From positions 1 through 5,964 of the forward strand of contig CAMFIY010000183.1 in the NCBI GenBank assembly GCA_945952575.1: a stretch of 5,964 bases of DNA, in the 5' to 3' direction. A program made the translations under genes and the position numbers. Positions 1 to 5,696 of this stretch are shown piece after piece. Position 1 is the stretch's first letter; every line of letters begins with the position of its first letter. The notes under the pieces are model-generated. The model was given only the letters and a program-made list of their open reading frames with translations. It was not told the origin of the DNA and searched no databases. This stretch comes from an uncultured Leucobacter sp. Lineage in GTDB: Bacteria > Actinomycetota > Actinomycetes > Actinomycetales > Microbacteriaceae.

Positions 1-302
1 GACCAGGAGCTCACGGGGTGGACGCTCTGGATCCACGGCAGCTCGGGATAGGGGTCGGCGATGTTCTCGTCGATGTAGGGCAGGAAGACCCGAGCGGCGC
101 CGTCGCGCGTCACGAGCGCCGCGAACCACTCGGACTCGTTGGTCAGGTGCGCGCGGAAGTCGGTGGCGTAGCGGATGTGGTCGGGCCCGTTCAGCAGCAG
201 CGCGTCCACGCCCTCCTGCTCCATCAGGGTCCGGACTCGCTCGAATCGGGCCCGGTGGAGCGCCTGCGCGTCGACCTCCGGCCACTGGTAGAGACGGCTC
301 AT
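1..302 (-). CDS. M24-family (creatinase/prolidase-fold) enzyme, N-terminal part, cut by window edge
   Basis: Reading the minus strand from an ATG at 302-300 gives 100 codons with no stop before the left edge, so only the N-terminus is present. Residues 17-50 fit the start of a creatinase/prolidase N-terminal domain: an arginine-rich helix (RARFERVRTLMEQ), then GVDALLLNGPDHIRYATDF (31-49), the usual 'G-x-D-a-l-l-l ... n-I-r-Y-x-t-d' pattern of the family. A Shine-Dalgarno GAAGGAG (312-318) lies 9 bases upstream of the ATG. M24 enzymes include Xaa-Pro aminopeptidases and prolidases, but also non-peptidases such as creatinase, ectoine hydrolase and the DMSP lyase DddP. The C-terminal catalytic domain that would separate these is outside the window. 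No signal peptide is seen, so it is probably cytoplasmic. It is the third gene of the operon, 52 bases after the permease. The family call is fairly firm; the substrate is unknown. Confidence 0.8.
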   Translation of the reverse strand, partial: MSRLYQWPEVDAQALHRARFERVRTLMEQEGVDALLLNGPDHIRYATDFRAHLTNESEWFAALVTRDGAARVFLPYIDENIADPYPELPWIQSVHPVSSW

Positions 303-311
303 GGGTGTGTG

Positions 312-318
312 CTCCTTC
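312..318 (-). promoter_or_regulatory. Ribosome binding site of the M24 gene
   Basis: Read on the minus strand this is GAAGGAG, a strong Shine-Dalgarno match 9 bases before the ATG at 302. It supports that start. The rest of the 303-354 gap shows no convincing promoter or hairpin, so the gene is probably transcribed with the permease. Confidence 0.7.
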
Positions 319-354
319 ACTGCTCGTTGCTCGGGTTCGGAATCTGCGGTCGGC

Positions 355-1839
355 TCACGACTCGACCGTCGCGACGTACTCGGTGCGCGCGTCGAGTCCC
401 CCGCTGATCGGCTTCCTCCCGCTGCCGACCGGCGAGAGGCGGTAGACGATCAGGCCGAGCACTCCGATGAGCGCCGAGCCGAGCAGCGGTGCGAAGTTCA
501 CGAGCCAGAGGTCGGCGGACTCGCGCGGCCACAGCACGTTGGTGATCTCGAGGATCAGCCAGAGCAGCGCCACCCAGGCGATGTGCCGGCCGAAAGCGCC
601 CATGAAGAGCCGCTCCTCCGGCTTCCAGGTGCCGCGGATGCGCGCGATCGCGAGGCCGAGCACCGGGAAGGTGAACGCGGCATAGAACCCGACGGTCGTG
701 AACGCGACGAGCAGCGTGTTGATGTGCTCGTTCTGCAGCAGCAGGATCAGCGCGACCGAGACGACGCCGGTGACGAGGATCGCGTTGCTCGGAAGGCCGG
801 CCTCGCCGCGCAGCCGCTTCAGCCAGCCGGAGGCGGGCAGCTCGTCCTCGCGGGCGTTCGCCCAGATCAGGCGCGAGGCGGCCGCCTGGATCCCGACCAG
901 GCTGGCGATGAACGCGACGACGAAGAGCGCGAGCACGGTGTTCACGACCGCGGGCGGCAGGTGCAGGGAGAGGATCGTGATGATGGGATCGCCGTCCGAG
1001 GCGGCGAGCACGTCGGGCAGGTTCGGGATCGCGAGGATGATCGCGAAGCTCGTGAAGAGGATGACGAGGCCGACGCCCAGGAGCGAGAACACGATGGCCC
1101 GCGGCACGGCGCGCTTCGGATCCTTCACCTCCTCGGCGATGCTGCTCGCGCTCTCGAAGCCCAGGAACGACCAGCCCGCGAAGGCGACCAGCATCACGAA
1201 GGGCGTCATCATGAACGGCGTGCCCGGCTCGGCGCGGAGGCCCTCGAGCAGGAAGCTCGGATCCTGCTCGCGACCGAACAGGAGCAGATAGACGGCGACG
1301 CCGAGGGAGCCGACGACCTCGGCGACGATGCACGCGGTCGCCACGATCTTCACGGCCGTGCGGCCGGCGATGTTGATGATCGTGGTGATGACGAGCATGG
1401 CGACGGCGATGATGCTCAGGACGAGGGGCGACTGGGCGTCGAGGCCGAAGAGGAGGGCGACGAAGACCCCGCCCGCGTACGAGACCGAGGCCAGCGCGAT
1501 GACGAGCGCCCAGGTGTACGCCCAGCCGGCGAACCAGCCGTAGCGCGGCCCGACCAGGCGGCGCGACCACTGGTACACCCCGCCGGCGATCGGCCAGCGC
1601 GAGGCGAGCACGCCGAGCGTGATCGCGACGGTCAGCTGCCCGATCAGGGTGACGACCCAGCCCCACCAGAAGCCGGGGCCGATCAGTTCGAGGCCGAGGC
1701 CGAAGATGCCGTACATGGCGACGATGGGCGAGACGAAGACGAAGGCGAGCGAGAACGCGGACCAGAGGGTGAACTCGCGTTTCATCTCCTGCGGTGCGGA
1801 CTCGGCGCTCCCTGGCGTCGTTGCTGGGGTGGTGCTCAT
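355..1839 (-). CDS. APC-superfamily amino acid/amine permease
   Basis: A 494-residue integral membrane transporter that probably imports an amino acid, amine or related nitrogen compound by cation symport or exchange. About 12 hydrophobic segments can be traced, near residues 24-50, 57-80, 100-131, 138-158, 162-188, 211-230, 249-272, 287-320, 352-368, 374-400, 419-437 and 444-468, the standard APC number. Helix 1 carries the broken-helix region (FVSPIVAMYGIFG). Residues 82-110 (WPIAGGVYQWSRRLVG, then GWFAGW) and 226-249 (LGFESASSIAEEVKDPKRAV) match the amino acid/choline transporter (GABA permease-like) branch, as does SRLIWANARED at 322-332. The ATG at 1839 is preferred because residue 1 starts a normal hydrophilic N-terminus and AAGGA lies upstream. 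The longer frame to 2130 would overlap the amidohydrolase gene and adds arginine-rich shadow sequence. It starts 20 bases after the amidohydrolase stop. The family is near certain; the substrate is not known. Confidence 0.93.
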   Translation of the reverse strand: MSTTPATTPGSAESAPQEMKREFTLWSAFSLAFVFVSPIVAMYGIFGLGLELIGPGFWWGWVVTLIGQLTVAITLGVLASRWPIAGGVYQWSRRLVGPRYGWFAGWAYTWALVIALASVSYAGGVFVALLFGLDAQSPLVLSIIAVAMLVITTIINIAGRTAVKIVATACIVAEVVGSLGVAVYLLLFGREQDPSFLLEGLRAEPGTPFMMTPFVMLVAFAGWSFLGFESASSIAEEVKDPKRAVPRAIVFSLLGVGLVILFTSFAIILAIPNLPDVLAASDGDPIITILSLHLPPAVVNTVLALFVVAFIASLVGIQAAASRLIWANAREDELPASGWLKRLRGEAGLPSNAILVTGVVSVALILLLQNEHINTLLVAFTTVGFYAAFTFPVLGLAIARIRGTWKPEERLFMGAFGRHIAWVALLWLILEITNVLWPRESADLWLVNFAPLLGSALIGVLGLIVYRLSPVGSGRKPISGGLDARTEYVATVES

Positions 1840-1849
1840 GGCTGGGGTG

Positions 1850-1854
1850 TCCTT
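1850..1854 (-). promoter_or_regulatory. Ribosome binding site that fixes the permease start
   Basis: AAGGA on the minus strand lies 10 bases before the ATG at 1839. It sits within the 20-base gap after the amidohydrolase stop codon (1862-1860), so the two genes are tightly linked. It is the reason for rejecting the upstream in-frame starts inside the amidohydrolase gene. Confidence 0.6.
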
Positions 1855-1859
1855 CTGGG

Positions 1860-3515
1860 TTACTGGTTCTGGGGGATTGCGGTCGGGGAAGACGTAGGGT
1901 CGGCGCCGGGGTGACGGCGCTCCGAGCCGCGTCGCCAGCTGCGGACGACGCGCGCGGCGAGCAGCTCGGCCGCGCTCGGGGCGTCCGAGAGCCCTGCGAC
2001 GGCGACGAGGTCGGCGCGCATGCCGGGAGCGATCGCTCCGAGGCGGGTTTCGCTGAAGCGCGTGTAGGCCGAGCCGGCAGTGGCGGCGGCGAGCGCCTGG
2101 GCGAAGCCGAGCCGCTGATCCGGGAGCCACGAGCGCTCCGGGTCGCCGTCGGCGTCGCGCGACATCGCGAGCCCGATCGCCTGCAGTGGCGCCGGGGTGG
2201 TGATGGGGAAGTCGCTCGAGGAGGCGATGCGGATCCCGTGCTCGCTCGCGGTGCGGAAGGGGTACTGCCGGGTTCCGCGCTCATCGGAGAGGCGATGGTT
2301 GGTGAGCGTGCGGACGACGGAGTCGAGCTTCGCCCAGTAGGGCTGGATCGCGAGCGTGACGTCGCCCGCGCGAAGCCGCGCGTAGTCGGCGTCGGCGATG
2401 AGCTGTGCATGCGCGATGACGGGCCGGCGATCCCGCACCCCGTTCGCCTCGCGCGCCGCGTCGATCGCATCGATCGCCTCCGATACCGCCGCGTCGCCGA
2501 TGGCGTGGATGTGCAGTTGGAAGCCCAGGCGATCCACTTCGATCGCGGCGGCGATCAGAGCGCTCCGACTCCATCCGGGCAGGCCGCAGCAGGAGCCCTC
2601 GCCGGTGTAGGGCTCGTGCACGTGCGCGGTGCCGCCCTCGATGATCCCGTCGGCGAAGAACTTCACGGTCTGCGCGGTGAAGCCGGGCACTCCGGCGACC
2701 GCGACCCGTTCGCGGGCGGCCTCGAGCCGGGGCAGCTGTTCGCGCCAGCCGTCGGGGTCGATGCGGAAGGCGATGTTGAGGTCGAGCGGCAGCCCCGACT
2801 CGGCGGCTTCGAGATATGCCGGCAGATCCTCGAGTTCGACCCAGGCGTCCTGCACCGCGGTGACGCCGTGGGATCGCAGCTCGTCGAGGCCGCGCAGCAG
2901 GGCGCCCGCCGTGCGCCCGGTCACGTGCTTCGGAATCGCCCGGTAGACCGGCATGAAGGCGCCCCACTCGCGCAGCGTGCCGCTCGGCCGGCCGGCTGCG
3001 TCGCGCTCGATCACGCCGTCGCGCGGTTCCGGTGTCGTCTCGCTCAGCCCGGCGATCTCGAGCGCACGGGAGTTGACCCAGAAGGTGTGGATGTCGCTGG
3101 ATCGGAGCGCCACGGGCGCATCGGGGACGACGGCGTCCAGGTCCGCGGCGAAGTACTCCCCGCCCGGATCGATGCTGAGGTCGAAGCCCTCGCCGAGGAT
3201 CCACTCGGCGTCCGGATGGGCCTCGCGGTGGGCGCGCACGAGCTCGAGCGCCTCGGCCACGGTCTCGGCCGGGCGGAGCGAGAGCCCACCGAGCTCCAGG
3301 CCGCCGATGAGCGGATGCGCGTGCGCATCGACGAACGCCGGCAGGAGCGCCTCCTCGATCCGGAGGACGTCGAGGCCCGCGGCGCCGGCTCCGAGTGCGG
3401 CGGGGGAGGCGGCGATCTCGACCACGTCCTCGCCCAGGATCCTGATCGCGAGCTCTTCGAAGCGCGCGCCGGTCCAGACACGGCTTCCGTGAAGGACTCG
3501 GTGCTGCTGCGTCAT
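1860..3515 (-). CDS. Amidohydrolase family 3 (YtcJ/NfdA-like) metal-dependent hydrolase
   Basis: A 551-residue cytoplasmic hydrolase of the amidohydrolase superfamily, normal length for the YtcJ group, which includes N-substituted formamide deformylase. Such enzymes hydrolyse C-N bonds of amides using bound zinc or similar metal. The expected motifs occur in order: a metal-binding HxH in FVDAHAHPLIGG (His65, His67); RSSDIHTFWVNSRALE (His143); VKFFADGIIEGGTA, whose Lys285 is the likely bridging or carboxylated lysine; HIHAIGD (His335, His337); IAHAQ (His369); and SSSDFP, whose Asp435 is the probable catalytic acid. The C-terminal pattern RLGAIAPGMRADLVAV (491-506) is the usual return to the small beta-sandwich. 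The polar tail after about 528 looks disordered. The ATG at 3515 is chosen: AGGGGA lies 7 bases upstream, whereas the upstream GTG at 3557 overlaps the proposed -10 box. It is the first gene of the operon, facing away from the TetR gene. The class is secure; the substrate is not predictable. Confidence 0.92.
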   Translation of the reverse strand: MTQQHRVLHGSRVWTGARFEELAIRILGEDVVEIAASPAALGAGAAGLDVLRIEEALLPAFVDAHAHPLIGGLELGGLSLRPAETVAEALELVRAHREAHPDAEWILGEGFDLSIDPGGEYFAADLDAVVPDAPVALRSSDIHTFWVNSRALEIAGLSETTPEPRDGVIERDAAGRPSGTLREWGAFMPVYRAIPKHVTGRTAGALLRGLDELRSHGVTAVQDAWVELEDLPAYLEAAESGLPLDLNIAFRIDPDGWREQLPRLEAARERVAVAGVPGFTAQTVKFFADGIIEGGTAHVHEPYTGEGSCCGLPGWSRSALIAAAIEVDRLGFQLHIHAIGDAAVSEAIDAIDAAREANGVRDRRPVIAHAQLIADADYARLRAGDVTLAIQPYWAKLDSVVRTLTNHRLSDERGTRQYPFRTASEHGIRIASSSDFPITTPAPLQAIGLAMSRDADGDPERSWLPDQRLGFAQALAAATAGSAYTRFSETRLGAIAPGMRADLVAVAGLSDAPSAAELLAARVVRSWRRGSERRHPGADPTSSPTAIPQNQ

Positions 3516-3522
3516 GCGTGGA

Positions 3523-3528
3523 TCCCCT
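3523..3528 (-). promoter_or_regulatory. Ribosome binding site deciding the amidohydrolase start
   Basis: Minus-strand AGGGGA lies 7 bases before the ATG at 3515. No comparable sequence precedes the in-frame GTG at 3557, so the shorter 551-residue protein is preferred. Confidence 0.6.
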
Positions 3529-3553
3529 GCGATCGTGATCGGTTGTCGAGGAG

Positions 3554-3582
3554 ACACTACCTAATGTCATTAGGATAAGCAA
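3554..3582 (-). promoter_or_regulatory. Candidate promoter of the amidohydrolase-permease-M24 operon
   Basis: Read on the minus strand, TTGCTT (3582-3577) is a fair -35 box and TAGTGT (3559-3554) a fair -10 box, separated by exactly 17 bases. Transcription would start near 3547 and leave a leader of about 30 bases with the ribosome binding site at 3528-3523. The spacer contains the inverted repeat at 3560-3574, so a repressor bound there would block the polymerase. The boxes are only partial matches to the sigma-70 consensus; the geometry is what makes them credible. Confidence 0.5.
3560..3574. promoter_or_regulatory. Perfect 15-base inverted repeat, probable TetR operator
   Basis: CCTAATG-T-CATTAGG is a perfect palindrome with 7-base arms around a single central base. 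It stands out as AT-rich in a GC-rich region. It lies between the divergent TetR and amidohydrolase genes and within the spacer of the proposed operon promoter. TetR-family dimers typically bind palindromes of about this size next to their own genes, so this is the natural operator for the adjacent regulator. A third half-site, ATTAGG, occurs at 3588-3593. Confidence 0.65.
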
Positions 3583-3615
3583 ACGTGATTAGGCAAACTG
3601 GGACGGAGCTGCGGC

Positions 3616-3621
3616 TAGGCT
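3616..3621 (+). promoter_or_regulatory. Candidate -10 box of the TetR gene
   Basis: TAGGCT is a reasonable actinobacterial -10 element 32 bases before the ATG at 3654. No good -35 hexamer is seen 16-18 bases upstream, so this is a weak call. A promoter must lie somewhere between about 3560 and 3640, which would place it close to the inverted repeat and is compatible with autoregulation. Confidence 0.25.
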
Positions 3622-3642
3622 ATGAGGATCAACTGCTCCGAG

Positions 3643-3649
3643 AGGGAGG
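3643..3649 (+). promoter_or_regulatory. Ribosome binding site of the TetR gene
   Basis: AGGGAGG lies 4 bases before the ATG at 3654. The spacing is slightly short, but the sequence is much better than anything before the in-frame GTG at 3585, and it fixes the start. Confidence 0.6.
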
Positions 3650-3653
3650 CGAG

Positions 3654-4286
3654 ATGACGGGCGCACCGAAGCGCACGCCGCGGGCGCACGTCACCGAGGC
3701 CCGCATCGTCGCCGAGGCCCTCCGGCTGATCCGCGACGAGCCGGCGGGCAAGTTCACCCTGAGCCGCCTGGCGAAGCGGCTCGGGATCAGCACGCCCTCC
3801 CTCTACAGCCACGTGCCGAGCAAGCAGTACATCATCGAGCGGGTGCGCTCCTCGGTCGTCTCGCAGATCGACGACTCCGTCTTCGAGACCCTGCCGTGGG
3901 ATCGCGCGCTCGTCGAATGGGGCAAGTCGTACGCCGAGGCCTTCGCGCGGCACCCCGAGACCATCCACCTGCTGGCCACGCACAGCGTGCAGGCGCCCGA
4001 GTTGATCCGGCAGTACGAGCGAGCTGCGGCCGCGCTACTCGCGGCGGGCTGGCCCGAGGATCGGATCATGCATGCGATCACGGCCGTCGAGAGCCTGGTG
4101 CTCGGCTCCGTGCTCGACATGGTGGCGCCGCCCCAGATGGTGCAGCCCGGAGAGGGAGACTTCCCGCTGCTGCACTCCCTGGTCGACGACCTTCCCTCGG
4201 AGGAGGATCGGGCGCAGCGATCCTTCGTCTTCGGTCTCGAGGCACTGGTGGCCGGCTTCGCCAGCGGCCTGGAGGCCGACGCGTAG
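3654..4286 (+). CDS. TetR/AcrR-family transcriptional regulator
   Basis: A 210-residue one-component regulator of typical family length. The N-terminal DNA-binding domain covers about residues 13-65: helix 1 (VTEARIVAEALRLIRDE), then the helix-turn-helix FTLSRLAKRLGISTPSLYSHV (34-54), with ISTPSLYSHV as recognition helix, followed by the conserved SKQYIIERV. Residues about 78-205 form the all-helical ligand-binding and dimer region, which is too variable to name a ligand. The ATG at 3654 has a clear AGGGAGG upstream. The longer GTG-initiated form would add 23 residues (IRQTGTELRL and onward) with no family counterpart and would begin beside the operator. The gene diverges from the amidohydrolase operon and is separated from it by 138 bases containing a perfect palindrome. 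It is therefore inferred to repress that operon, and perhaps itself, until a substrate or breakdown product binds. Confidence 0.92.
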   Translation: MTGAPKRTPRAHVTEARIVAEALRLIRDEPAGKFTLSRLAKRLGISTPSLYSHVPSKQYIIERVRSSVVSQIDDSVFETLPWDRALVEWGKSYAEAFARHPETIHLLATHSVQAPELIRQYERAAAALLAAGWPEDRIMHAITAVESLVLGSVLDMVAPPQMVQPGEGDFPLLHSLVDDLPSEEDRAQRSFVFGLEALVAGFASGLEADA

Positions 4287-4298
4287 ACGCTCGGGCAG

Positions 4299-4328
4299 CG
4301 CGCTCGACGGCCCGGCCACTCGATCGCG
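4299..4328. terminator. Possible bidirectional terminator hairpin between convergent genes
   Basis: The 45-base gap between the TetR stop and the E2 stop contains a 9-base-pair stem with one mismatch (4299-4307 against 4320-4328) and a 12-base loop. Its position between two converging genes is where a shared terminator would lie. There is no T-tract on either side and such GC-rich stems arise easily by chance here, so confidence is low. Confidence 0.3.
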
Positions 4329-4331
4329 GGT

Positions 4332-5675
4332 TCAGTCGAGCAGCAGCGCGGGCTCCTCGAGCACCGAGGCCACGTCGGCCACGAAGCGCGAGATCACGTC
4401 GCCGTCGACGATGCGGTGGTCGAAGGATCCGCCGACGGTCGTGACCATGCGCGGACGCACCTCGCCGTCGACGACCCAGGGCTTCTCCTTGATGGTGCCC
4501 ATCGCCATGATCGCGCACTCGCCCGGATTCAGGATCGGCGTGCCGAAGTCCATGCCGAAGACGCCGATGTTGGTGATCGTGATGGTGCCGTTCGCCATCT
4601 CGGCGGGCTGGGTCCGTCCGTCGCGGGCGGTGATGGTGAGCTGCTCGATCGCCTGGGCGAGCTGGAGCAGGCTGAGATCCTGCGCGTCCTTGATGTTGGG
4701 CACCACGAGCCCGCGCGGCGTCGCGGCCGCGATGCCGAGGTTCACGAAGTTGTGCCGGATGATCTCGGTCTCGGTGAAGGTCGAGTTGATCTCGGGGTTG
4801 CGGCGGATCGCCCACAGCATGGCCTTCGCGAAGATCAGCAGCGGCGAGACCTTGGTGCCCGCGAACTCGGTGGAGGTCTTGAGCCGCTTCACGAACTCCA
4901 TGGTGCGCGTGGCGTCGACGTCGGTGAAGACGCCGACGTGCGGCGCCTCGTTCGCGCTGGTCGCCATGGCCTCGGCGATGTACTTGCGCACGCCCTTGAG
5001 CGGGATCCGCTCCTCGCGTGCGCTCTGCGGCTCCGGCGTCGTGATGTTGCGGAACAGGCTGGCCTGCGAGGCGTGCCGCACCACGTCGTCGCGCAGGATC
5101 TCGCCCGCGATGCCCGTGCCCGAGACCGCGGAGAGCTCGACGCCGAGATCCTTCGCAAGCTTGCGGATCGGCGGTTTCGCGATCACCGGTGCGGCGTCGG
5201 CGACCGGGATGGCCGCAGGCCGGGCGACGCCGTCGAGCAGCGGCTCGCCGCCGCGCCGCCGGCGCGACTTGACCGCGCCGCCGGTGCCGTAGCCGACGAG
5301 CACGGCGCCGCCGGCATCCTCGTGCTGCACCGAGGCCGAGGCATCCGCCACCGTGTCGCGGGTCTCATCGGTGTCGCCGGCGAGTGCCGCAGTGGCGGCA
5401 CTTTCCGCGTCGTCGGAGGCGTTGCCTCCTCCTTGAGACACGGAAACGCGCAGGATCGGCTCGCCCACCGGCACGGTCTGGCCGATCTCGGCGAGCAGCT
5501 CGGTGACGACGCCAGTGAACGGCGAGGGCAGCTCGACGAGCGACTTCGCGGTCTCGATCTCGCAGATCACCTGGTTCAGCTCGATGGTGTCGCCGGGCGC
5601 CACGCGCCAGCTCACGATCTCGGCCTCGGTGAGGCCCTCGCCCACATCGGGGAGGGGGAAGGTCATCTCGCTCAT
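4332..5675 (-). CDS. bkdC: Dihydrolipoamide acyltransferase (E2) of a branched-chain-type 2-oxoacid dehydrogenase
   Basis: A 447-residue E2 subunit that moves the acyl group made by E1 from its lipoyl arm to coenzyme A and forms the core of the complex. Residues 5-79 are a single lipoyl domain, with Lys44 in EIETAKS as the lipoylation site. An acidic and Ala-rich linker with LVGYGTGG (126-133) and an Arg cluster (138-141) follows. The peripheral subunit-binding domain spans about 167-201 (IRKLAKDLGVELSAVSGTG). The acyltransferase domain covers 222-445 and carries the catalytic motif SFDHRIVDGD (417-426; His420, Asp424). FGMDFGTPILNPGE (373-386) is also typical. The ATG at 5675 has GAAGGAG 6 bases upstream. 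It lies 21 bases after an E1 beta gene, the usual bkd order. A single lipoyl domain and the E1 alpha/beta-type partner favour the branched-chain enzyme over actinobacterial pyruvate or 2-oxoglutarate complexes. An acetoin or heterodimeric pyruvate dehydrogenase E2 is the alternative. Confidence 0.92.
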   Translation of the reverse strand: MSEMTFPLPDVGEGLTEAEIVSWRVAPGDTIELNQVICEIETAKSLVELPSPFTGVVTELLAEIGQTVPVGEPILRVSVSQGGGNASDDAESAATAALAGDTDETRDTVADASASVQHEDAGGAVLVGYGTGGAVKSRRRRGGEPLLDGVARPAAIPVADAAPVIAKPPIRKLAKDLGVELSAVSGTGIAGEILRDDVVRHASQASLFRNITTPEPQSAREERIPLKGVRKYIAEAMATSANEAPHVGVFTDVDATRTMEFVKRLKTSTEFAGTKVSPLLIFAKAMLWAIRRNPEINSTFTETEIIRHNFVNLGIAAATPRGLVVPNIKDAQDLSLLQLAQAIEQLTITARDGRTQPAEMANGTITITNIGVFGMDFGTPILNPGECAIMAMGTIKEKPWVVDGEVRPRMVTTVGGSFDHRIVDGDVISRFVADVASVLEEPALLLD

Positions 5676-5681
5676 GGATCT

Positions 5682-5688
5682 CTCCTTC
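5682..5688 (-). promoter_or_regulatory. Ribosome binding site of the E2 gene
   Basis: Minus-strand GAAGGAG lies 6 bases before the ATG at 5675, in the 21-base gap after the E1 beta stop codon. It confirms the start and the translational coupling of the pair. Confidence 0.7.
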
Positions 5689-5696
5689 GGCCTGGA

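Noticed and set aside
303..354. Possible terminator or promoter between the permease and the M24 gene
   Set aside because: No inverted repeat of useful length and no credible -10/-35 pair were found; only the ribosome binding site stands out.
301..1914. Long plus-strand open frame of 537 codons opposite the permease gene
   Set aside because: Its translation is low-complexity, rich in Arg, Asp, Glu and Gly, with no recognisable domain, and it mirrors the real permease frame. Long antisense frames are expected in DNA with high third-position GC.
1840..2130. N-terminal extension of the permease up to 2130
   Set aside because: The extra residues are Arg-rich shadow sequence inside the amidohydrolase gene, and a normal start with AAGGA upstream exists at 1839.
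317..2470. Minus-strand open frame of 717 codons spanning the permease and part of the amidohydrolase
   Set aside because: It is out of frame with both recognised proteins, extremely rich in Arg and Ala, and would have to overlap two well-supported genes.
1794..3578. Long plus-strand open frame of 594 codons opposite the amidohydrolase gene
   Set aside because: It is antisense to a protein whose catalytic motifs are all present in order, and it has no domain or plausible ribosome binding site of its own.
4072..5292. Plus-strand open frame of 406 codons overlapping the TetR and E2 genes
   Set aside because: It has Ser/Arg-rich shadow composition and runs antisense to the E2 acyltransferase and out of frame with TetR; no conserved motif is present.
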